Shown here: in pieces, positions 54,210 to 59,879 of the stretch
Numbering within the stretch: the first letter of the stretch is position 1
Layout: each line of letters begins with the position of its first letter
Origin: Bacteroidetes bacterium HGW-Bacteroidetes-5
Lineage (GTDB): Bacteria; Bacteroidota; Bacteroidia; Bacteroidales; UBA932
Assembly (NCBI GenBank): GCA_002842515.1
Contig: PHDC01000001.1
Location: forward strand, 248,001 to 312,000
Direction of reading: 5' to 3'
Length of the DNA: 64,000 nucleotides
Made by a program: the position numbers and the translations under genes
The notes under the pieces: generated by a model
Database searches by the model: none
What the model was told of the DNA's origin: nothing
The model's input: the letters and a program-made list of their open reading frames with translations, nothing else

Positions 54210-54345
54210 AGAACTACGAGAAAATATTCTCAATGGTTTGAACATCGCCCTACATCGCCTTATTCAGGAAAAAAAGAAGAGTAATTCGGAACTGGCCATC
54301 TCAAACAGAGGTAAGGTGGTAAAAATACGAGCCACAGAATTATAA
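54190..54345 (+). CDS. 51-residue protein overlapping the zeta-like gene
   Basis: Short gene starting at ATG 54190 inside the end of the zeta-like gene (20-base overlap, different frame). The product begins MSEIETRELRENILNGLNIA and ends with KVVKIRATEL. It is charged, with a predicted amphipathic helix (about 5-33) and a short basic beta-like end. I recall similar small proteins beside zeta-like kinases in Bacteroidota, so a partner or antitoxin role is a reasonable hypothesis. The overlap predicts coupled translation. Confidence 0.65.
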   Translation: MSEIETRELRENILNGLNIALHRLIQEKKKSNSELAISNRGKVVKIRATEL

Positions 54346-54360
54346 TTTTCTTTATTCGTT

Positions 54361-55929
54361 ATGTTTACTAAAAGAACTTTAACACTACTGCTAGCAATTT
54401 TTGGCAGTAGTTTTTTATTTTCACAGATTCGATTCTCAACATCTTTTGACTCCGGAAGTATTGGAAGTTACAAATTGATGGATTCTGTATGGGTAAAGAG
54501 GGGAGTCAAAGACTCCATTTTAACTCTGTCTTACGAAATTGATTCCAGATTTGACCCGATTAACCCTATTGATACAGCCTTGAGGCCCAGTGCCAGATGG
54601 TACCACTTTAAAATGGAGGGAGTCAAAGATAAGCAGCTCTTTCTGACAATTAGAAACTCAGAGGTAATACGCCCATTCTACTCCTACGATGGTGTTAACT
54701 ATACAAGATTTGAATCAGTAGAAAATATCTACAAAGGGTCAATTAATAAAATATTTACCCGGGATACAGTTTATATCTCTCATTTCGTGCCGTATCCATA
54801 CTCAAGAAACCGAGATAAGATAGACCAATGGAGGGTAATGCCAGATGTAAAACACGAGGTTATTGGTACAAGTTATTTGGGACTTCCTATTGAGATGCTA
54901 ACCATTACAGACGAGAGTGTAAACGACGCTAAGAAAAAAAGGATTTGGATACACGGACGCTCTCACCCTAGCGAATCACCTGCAAGCTGGCATCTGGAAG
55001 GGATGGTGGACATTATAACCTCCGATACTCCATTCGGTAAAGAGCTTAGAAAAAATACTATCTTTTATATTGTACCATTTATTAATCCTGACGGTGTAAT
55101 GGGGGGGTTCTCCAGGTCTTCATCTACAGGAGTTAATATTGAGGTAAACTGGGACAGACCAGACTCTCTGACAATGCCGGAGATAAAAGTTTTAAAAAAA
55201 ACACTGGAGAGAGTAACCTCAGAAGCACCGCTGGATCTGCTGCTTAATATGCACTCACAGATATCAAGTTCTGTCACATACTGGATTCACACCGCAGAGT
55301 CTACAACAGAGAGGTTCCTAAAGGAGCAGTTGCTACTTTCCAGTCTGACAATAAACTATTCGCCATACTACAGGCCTGTAGATCAAAGTTTCTCTGCGGT
55401 GGCTCCAAGATATTTTGAAGGATGGATCTGGAATAAGTTCCAAGAGAGAAGTGTTGCCATAACTTTTGAAACGCCCTACACCTTTTATAATCAAAACAGA
55501 GATGGTACCTGGGTATCAACCGAAAACCTTCGCGAACTGGCAAACTCATCACTTCTTGCCATAAGTGATATGATGAACCTAAGCAGAGAGACAAGGATTC
55601 TGATTGATAACGAAAGCGGAAAGGGGCAGCGTAACTGGAGAGTCTCAATTGATCCAAAAAATGTTTTTTTTGGAGATAGCTTTTATGTTTCTCAAAAAAA
55701 GGGGGCAAGAGTAAAAATTGTATCTCCGATTCTTGAAGATGGAGAGTATACTCTCTATCGTTGGGTTGTCGGACCTGCAGATGAGATTTTTCCTGAGGAT
55801 AGAAATATCTGGACAAAGATTGAGGAGATTAAAGTTAAAGGTGGCAAAAAGGTGCGTTTCGTTTACAGGTCGTTAGAGGAGGGAGAAAAAATTGATTCAT
55901 TTATGCTGGTTAAGCAATCAAATCAATAA
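54361..55929 (+). CDS. Secreted M14-family zinc carboxypeptidase
   Basis: A 522-residue exported carboxypeptidase. A signal peptide (about 1-21) is followed by a beta-rich N-domain (about 25-150). In the M14 catalytic domain, zinc ligands are in HGRSHPSES (HxxE) near residues 199-207 and LLNMHSQ near 296-302, and the catalytic Glu is in AITFETPY near 363-370. The substrate is probably peptides or cell-wall stem peptides in the periplasm. A terminator-like hairpin lies within codons 8-17, described separately. Confidence 0.88.
   Translation: MFTKRTLTLLLAIFGSSFLFSQIRFSTSFDSGSIGSYKLMDSVWVKRGVKDSILTLSYEIDSRFDPINPIDTALRPSARWYHFKMEGVKDKQLFLTIRNSEVIRPFYSYDGVNYTRFESVENIYKGSINKIFTRDTVYISHFVPYPYSRNRDKIDQWRVMPDVKHEVIGTSYLGLPIEMLTITDESVNDAKKKRIWIHGRSHPSESPASWHLEGMVDIITSDTPFGKELRKNTIFYIVPFINPDGVMGGFSRSSSTGVNIEVNWDRPDSLTMPEIKVLKKTLERVTSEAPLDLLLNMHSQISSSVTYWIHTAESTTERFLKEQLLLSSLTINYSPYYRPVDQSFSAVAPRYFEGWIWNKFQERSVAITFETPYTFYNQNRDGTWVSTENLRELANSSLLAISDMMNLSRETRILIDNESGKGQRNWRVSIDPKNVFFGDSFYVSQKKGARVKIVSPILEDGEYTLYRWVVGPADEIFPEDRNIWTKIEEIKVKGGKKVRFVYRSLEEGEKIDSFMLVKQSNQ
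54384..54416 (+). terminator. Terminator-like hairpin inside the M14 signal-peptide codons
   Basis: ACTACTGC (54384-54391) pairs perfectly with GCAGTAGT (54404-54411) around a 12-base loop, followed by five T residues. It could end transcripts from the zeta-like/51-residue genes or act as an attenuator relieved by translation of the M14 start. Confidence 0.5.
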
Positions 55930-55948
55930 AACGAAAGAGAATTTTTAA

Positions 55949-55956
55949 TACCTTTG
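55949..55956 (+). promoter_or_regulatory. Bacteroidota -7 box for tRNA-Gly
   Basis: TACCTTTG matches TAnnTTTG and ends 9 bases before the first tRNA base, the expected start-site distance. Confidence 0.6.
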
Positions 55957-55965
55957 CACCATAAT

Positions 55966-56038
55966 GCGGCAGTAGCTCAGTCGGTAGAGCATCAGCTTCC
56001 CAAGCTGAGGGTCGTGAGTTCGAACCTCATTTGCCGCT
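55966..56038 (+). tRNA. tRNA-Gly (anticodon CCC)
   Basis: A 73-base cloverleaf without an encoded CCA end. The acceptor GCGGCAG pairs with TTGCCGC (one G-U), the D-arm includes AGCTCAGTCGGTAGAGC, the anticodon stem TCAGC/GCTGA encloses loop TTCCCAA with anticodon CCC (reads GGG), and the T-arm includes GTTCGAACC. The discriminator base is T. It has its own -7 box upstream and a rho-independent terminator 22 bases downstream. Confidence 0.97.
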
Positions 56039-56059
56039 CTATCTTCGAACAAGCTTTAT

Positions 56060-56098
56060 GGCACTTTAAAAATGAAAAACTTTTTAGAGTGCCTTTTT
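56060..56098 (+). terminator. Terminator of tRNA-Gly
   Basis: A 13-bp stem with one G-U pair (56060-56072 with 56081-56093), 8-base loop, then TTTTT. An ATG at 56072 that would extend the next gene upstream lies in this structure, so that extension is unlikely. Confidence 0.85.
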
Positions 56099-56115
56099 AA
56101 ATTTAAAATTATTTC

Positions 56116-56123
56116 TATATTTG
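56116..56123 (+). promoter_or_regulatory. Bacteroidota -7 box for the first AraC-type gene
   Basis: TATATTTG matches TAnnTTTG, 14 bases before the ATG at 56138. It supports that start over the one at 56072. Confidence 0.5.
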
Positions 56124-56137
56124 GCTATTCTATTAGT

Positions 56138-56737
56138 ATGAACGAACTACTCCAGAGCTACGTCTCTTCATATAAAGTGAGGCTTTATATTAAAAATATG
56201 GTTTGTATCCGCTGTAAGATGGTGGTAAAGGCAGAACTTGAGAAGCTCGGCATAGGTTATATTTTAATTGAACTGGGACAAGTTGAGATATCACAGGAGC
56301 TCAGTTCAGAACAGATGTCACAATTGGATGTCGCACTCAGGAGATCCGGTCTTGAGCTTATTGATGACAAAAAGGGCGTTCTTATAGAGAAGATAAAATG
56401 CATTATTATAGAGACTGTCCACTACTCAGAGGAGAAAATAAAGGTAAATCTTTCCGATTACATAAGCGACAAACTTAATTACGACTATACCTATCTGGCA
56501 AGCCTCTTTTCTGAGGTAACCGGCATCACTATAGAAAAATTTTATATCGGTCATAAAATCGAAAAAGCAAAAGAGTTATTGGTTTACAATGAGCTAAATC
56601 TCACAGAAATAGCATACAATTTAGGCTATAGCAGTGTGGCACATCTTTCAAATCAATTCAAGAAATTCACCGGACTAACTCCTTCTCACTTTAAAAAACT
56701 CAAGAATAAAAGACGCTTAATGCTCGAGAATCTGTGA
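56138..56737 (+). CDS. AraC-type regulator with HMA-like MxCxxC N-terminus, copy 1
   Basis: A 199-residue regulator. The N-terminal 75 residues read VRLYIKNMVCIRCKMVVKAELEKLG with Cys23 and Cys26, the MxCxxC metal-binding loop of heavy-metal-associated (HMA) domains in the right beta-alpha order. The C-terminal 100 residues form a full AraC DNA-binding domain, with a first helix-turn-helix near residues 110-130 and the second, LTEIAYNLGYSSVAHLSNQFKKFTGLTPSHFK, near 152-183. The start is chosen because a further upstream ATG lies in the tRNA terminator. It has a paralogue 300 bases downstream. A metal- or redox-responsive regulator is the best guess; Cys pairs can also sense thiol stress. Confidence 0.85.
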   Translation: MNELLQSYVSSYKVRLYIKNMVCIRCKMVVKAELEKLGIGYILIELGQVEISQELSSEQMSQLDVALRRSGLELIDDKKGVLIEKIKCIIIETVHYSEEKIKVNLSDYISDKLNYDYTYLASLFSEVTGITIEKFYIGHKIEKAKELLVYNELNLTEIAYNLGYSSVAHLSNQFKKFTGLTPSHFKKLKNKRRLMLENL

Positions 56738-56850
56738 ATAATGTAATTTTTTCAGATAATAGTGTAACGTTTTTTTATTAAAAGAGTGCCAAATTTACAT
56801 TAGAACGGTTATTCATTTTTATAATCGAAACTTAGAGCTAATGTCATCTT

Positions 56851-56857
56851 AGGAGGG
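56851..56857 (+). promoter_or_regulatory. Strong Shine-Dalgarno site before the lmo0937-type gene
   Basis: AGGAGGG is a near-perfect Shine-Dalgarno sequence, unlike the weak or absent ones elsewhere in this window. Its spacing favours ATG 56864 or 56867 over the ATG at 56858, which abuts it. Confidence 0.6.
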
Positions 56858-56866
56858 ATGGGAATG

Positions 56867-57022
56867 ATGGGAAATTTACTTTATATTTTAGCGGTTCTTT
56901 TAATTATAGCCTGGCTGGTAGGTCTGGTGGGGTTTAATCTTGGAGGTATTATCCATATACTTCTTGTTTTTGCAGTTGTTGCAATTCTTTTAAGAATAAT
57001 TCAAGGCAGGAGATACAGGTAG
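56867..57022 (+). CDS. lmo0937-type small membrane protein
   Basis: A 51-residue hydrophobic protein with the layout of the lmo0937 family: MGNLLYILAVLLIIAWLVGLV as first helix, a glycine turn (FNLGG), and a second helix (IIHILLVFAVVAILLRII) with a basic end. Members are often induced by envelope or general stress. ATG 56858 or 56864 are alternative starts. It stands between two paralogous AraC-type genes, 20 bases before the second. Confidence 0.75.
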   Translation: MGNLLYILAVLLIIAWLVGLVGFNLGGIIHILLVFAVVAILLRIIQGRRYR

Positions 57023-57042
57023 TCATCCTGGTAACTTTTATT

Positions 57043-57603
57043 ATGAAATTGTATATAAAAAATATGGTATGCATCAGGTGTATTATGACTGTCAGAGCTG
57101 AACTAGAAAAACTAAAGGTTAGCAATATTCAGGTTGAGCTCGGAAAAGCAGAGTTTAAAGAGAGCCTTACACAGTTACAACTTGATATGTTGAATGCCGG
57201 GCTGATTGAAGCCGGGCTAGAGCTAATTGAAGATAAGAACATAAAAATCATAAAAGATATAAAACGAGCTATAAATGAATTAATTAATTTCCCGGAAGAC
57301 AATCAGAAGATAAACTTATCTGAGTTTATCACCGAGAAATTACAGTGCAACTATCCAAATGCATCAAAGTTGTTCTCAAAGTCAGAAGGGATAAGTATTG
57401 AAAAATACTACATAATAGAGAGAGTAGAGGCAGTTAAAAAGATGCATATACAAGAGGGTCTCTCACTTACAGAGATATCATATCGCTTGAAATACAGCAG
57501 TGTATCTCATCTTTCGAATCAGTTTAAAGATGTTACCGGGTTAAACGCTTCAAACTTTAAGGAGATTTGGATCAATAAGAGACTCTCACCATCAAAAATC
57601 TGA
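57043..57603 (+). CDS. AraC-type regulator with HMA-like MxCxxC N-terminus, copy 2
   Basis: A 186-residue paralogue of the upstream AraC-type regulator. It begins directly with the HMA-like unit MKLYIKNMVCIRCIM (Cys10, Cys13) and ends with the AraC domain, whose second helix-turn-helix is LTEISYRLKYSSVSHLSNQFKDVTGLNASNFK near 144-175. The CIRC pair is conserved between copies although the linker has diverged. It is probably co-transcribed with the lmo0937-type gene. It may regulate the following YtxH/holin-like genes. Confidence 0.85.
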   Translation: MKLYIKNMVCIRCIMTVRAELEKLKVSNIQVELGKAEFKESLTQLQLDMLNAGLIEAGLELIEDKNIKIIKDIKRAINELINFPEDNQKINLSEFITEKLQCNYPNASKLFSKSEGISIEKYYIIERVEAVKKMHIQEGLSLTEISYRLKYSSVSHLSNQFKDVTGLNASNFKEIWINKRLSPSKI

Positions 57604-57682
57604 TAATAAATCACTTATATCAGCCGTTTAAAATTTTCTTATAAGATAATATAGATATTCAAACAAATTTAAAAACAAAATT

Positions 57683-57949
57683 ATGAGTTTAGGAAAAATC
57701 GTTTTAGGAACACTTGCGGGATTGGCTGTCGGTGCAATGCTCGGAGTTTTATTTGCTCCGGATAAGGGTTCTAATACCCGAAAAAAGATCTCTAAAAAGA
57801 GAGAAGAGTATGCAGAAAATTTAAAAGAGAAGTTTGATGAATTTGTTGACGCAGTCTCTGCAAAAGCTGAGGAGTTCAATGAGACAGTTGAACAGGAGAT
57901 AGAAGATGTAAAAGGTCAGGTGAAAGAGAAATTTAAAGCTAAAGCCTAG
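57683..57949 (+). CDS. YtxH-domain stress protein
   Basis: An 88-residue protein with an N-terminal glycine-rich hydrophobic helix (about 6-25, GTLAGLAVGAMLGVLFAPDKG), the RKKISKKREEY motif, then a long charged helix (about 45-88). This is the YtxH family, linked in Bacillus to general stress. Membrane anchoring with a helical cytosolic or periplasmic tail is expected. It starts a run of closely spaced genes (12, 6 and 5 bases apart). Confidence 0.9.
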   Translation: MSLGKIVLGTLAGLAVGAMLGVLFAPDKGSNTRKKISKKREEYAENLKEKFDEFVDAVSAKAEEFNETVEQEIEDVKGQVKEKFKAKA

Positions 57950-57961
57950 TAATCAACTGCA

Positions 57962-58306
57962 ATGGAAGAGAATAATGTAAGCACTTTTGAGACACTTCTG
58001 ACTAGAACAGAAGATTATGTAAAAACAAGCTTTGAACTTTTTAAGTTAAATACTCTTAACGAGATATTAAAGGTGGTTTCTGCAGTGATAGCAAAGGCAA
58101 CCCTCTTACTGTTCTTCTTCACATTTTTTCTGTTAGCCTCGGTTGCTATTGCAATTTTAGTTGGAGATGCTCTCGGTGAGTTGTGGCTTGGATTTATTAT
58201 TGTTGCTGCATTTTACGGCATCATAGCATCTGTAATCTCTCTCTTTTTTAGTAATTGGTTTAAAAATGTAGTGAGTAACTTTATTATCAAACAGATAGTG
58301 AAATAA
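57962..58306 (+). CDS. Holin-like membrane protein (phage holin superfamily, PF07332-like)
   Basis: A 114-residue protein with an N-terminal amphipathic segment (about 1-40, RTEDYVKTSFELFKLNTLNEILKVV) and two transmembrane helices (about 43-68 and 74-98). This pattern is annotated as phage holin family in many chromosomal stress clusters. There are no other phage genes here, so a cell-envelope role is more likely than lysis. Lies between YtxH and an unknown gene. Confidence 0.75.
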   Translation: MEENNVSTFETLLTRTEDYVKTSFELFKLNTLNEILKVVSAVIAKATLLLFFFTFFLLASVAIAILVGDALGELWLGFIIVAAFYGIIASVISLFFSNWFKNVVSNFIIKQIVK

Positions 58307-58312
58307 ATTCAA

Positions 58313-58702
58313 ATGAAAAACATAAATTCAAAAAAGGATCTGGAAAAAGCAATATACGCCCTTGCGCAATTACAAAGCGCACAGGGTGAATTGCTTAAAG
58401 CCCAATTCGAAAGAAGCATTGAGAGTCTTAAACCGGTAAATATCATTAAAAACTCATTTAATAATATGGTAAAATCCCCGGACTTACTGACAAATATTCT
58501 GAGCACCTCTGTAGGACTGACATCCGGGTATGTAAGCAATAAAATCTTTGTAGGTAACTCCAGAAACATTATTAGAAAATTTATTGGAGGCATTATCCAG
58601 GTTGGAGTAACAACCATAGTATCTTCAAATCCGGAAACAGTAAAGAGAGTTGGACACAAGATTATTGGAACCATTTTCCATAGAGGATCTCAAAAAAAAT
58701 AA
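58313..58702 (+). CDS. Unknown protein of the YtxH/holin-like cluster
   Basis: A 129-residue basic protein that I do not recognise. The N-terminal half is helical and charged (LEKAIYALAQLQSAQGELLKAQFERSIE, about 10-37). A moderately hydrophobic glycine-rich stretch (about 88-107, FIGGIIQVGVTTIVSS) could be a membrane-associated helix. It is 6 bases after the holin-like gene and 5 before the permease gene, so it belongs to the same transcript. Confidence 0.6.
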   Translation: MKNINSKKDLEKAIYALAQLQSAQGELLKAQFERSIESLKPVNIIKNSFNNMVKSPDLLTNILSTSVGLTSGYVSNKIFVGNSRNIIRKFIGGIIQVGVTTIVSSNPETVKRVGHKIIGTIFHRGSQKK

Positions 58703-58707
58703 CTACT

Positions 58708-59796
58708 ATGGAAGATAAACAAATCATCCCCTTTTATGTGAGAATATCAATTTTCATAACCGGTATGTATTTCTTTGTATACATCCTGTATATTACCCAG
58801 GGGATAGTTATTCCAATTATTTTTTCAATATTCTTTGCTATCGTTCTCAACCCTATTGTCAATCTCTTTGTAAGATTCAAATTCAACAGAGTCATAGCAA
58901 TCGCACTTAGTGTAACACTTACTCTGGTATTGATTGCCACTTTCGGCACATTTCTCTTTTCGCAGGCAAGCAAGTTTAGTGAGTCGTGGCCGGTACTGGT
59001 TGAAAAATTTACAGAGTATTTAAATCAGTCTATATCTTGGGCTTCAGACTATTTTAACATTAAGCCTCAAAAGGTTGTTGACTGGATTGCCAATACAAAA
59101 AACGAATTCATTGAGGTGAGCGGCTCCTCTGTAGGAAAAACTCTTCTAAATATTGGCAGCGGTCTCTTTTCACTATTACTTATTCCGGTGTATGTGTTTA
59201 TGATTCTTTTTTACCAGCCTTTGTTGCTTGAATTTTTTCATAAGCTTTTTGGAACCGGTAACCGTAGTAAATTGAATGAGATAATTACCCAAACTAAAGT
59301 AGTTGTACAGAGGTACCTGACAGGACTTTTCATCGAAACAATAATTATAGCCATACTCAATTCAGCTGCATTACTTGTTCTAGGGATAGAATATGCAATT
59401 CTGCTTGGGATAATAGGTTCACTTCTGAATCTTATCCCATATATTGGAGGATTGGTAGCAGTAGCTATGCCAATGATGATTGCCGTTGTTACCAAGTCAA
59501 CAGCCTGGTATGCTCTCTATGTTCTTATTCTCTATTATATAATACAACTTATAGATAACAACTATATTGTTCCAAAGATTGTGGCTTCCAGGGTAAAAAT
59601 AAATGCTCTTGTATCAATAGTGGCCGTAATTGCCTTTGGAGTCCTATGGGGAGTACCGGGGATGTTCATCTCTATTCCGCTTATGGCAATCATAAAGTTG
59701 ATTTTTGATCGCATAGATTCACTTAAACCGTGGGGATTTCTTATCGGAGATACTATGCCAACTGCTACAAGACTCATTTTCAAGAAAAAAGTGTGA
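58708..59796 (+). CDS. AI-2E-family permease
   Basis: A 362-residue membrane protein with seven to eight helices of the AI-2E family (TqsA/YdiK/PerM-like). Typical parts are GIVIPIIFSIFFAIVLNPIVN near residues 27-47, FLIPVYVFMILFYQPLL-like helix near 155-172, LGIIGSLLNLIPYIGGLVAVAMPM near 231-254 and LWGVPGMFISIPLMAIIKL near 312-330. Family members have been proposed to export signalling molecules or Na+(Li+)/H+; substrate is open. Last gene of the YtxH run. Confidence 0.88.
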   Translation: MEDKQIIPFYVRISIFITGMYFFVYILYITQGIVIPIIFSIFFAIVLNPIVNLFVRFKFNRVIAIALSVTLTLVLIATFGTFLFSQASKFSESWPVLVEKFTEYLNQSISWASDYFNIKPQKVVDWIANTKNEFIEVSGSSVGKTLLNIGSGLFSLLLIPVYVFMILFYQPLLLEFFHKLFGTGNRSKLNEIITQTKVVVQRYLTGLFIETIIIAILNSAALLVLGIEYAILLGIIGSLLNLIPYIGGLVAVAMPMMIAVVTKSTAWYALYVLILYYIIQLIDNNYIVPKIVASRVKINALVSIVAVIAFGVLWGVPGMFISIPLMAIIKLIFDRIDSLKPWGFLIGDTMPTATRLIFKKKV

Positions 59797-59812
59797 ATGT
59801 TGTAATAATTCC

Positions 59813-59834
59813 ACCATTTTGTGTAATGGTTTTA
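59813..59834 (+). terminator. Weak terminator-like hairpin after the AI-2E gene
   Basis: ACCATT and AATGGT form a 6-bp dyad with a 6-base loop, followed by TTTAT. It may be a weak terminator or a protein-binding dyad in front of the ice-binding-protein gene. Confidence 0.4.
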
Positions 59835-59879
59835 TATCTCTATAATGCGACCTTACAGATATATTACTAATACTTAATA

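Noticed and set aside
55301-55816. 171-codon open frame on the minus strand
   Set aside because: Antisense to the catalytic part of the M14 gene, no family resemblance.
57962-58306. Possible prophage remnant because of the holin-like protein
   Set aside because: No integrase, structural, lysin or attachment-site signals nearby; holin-like proteins occur in chromosomal stress clusters.
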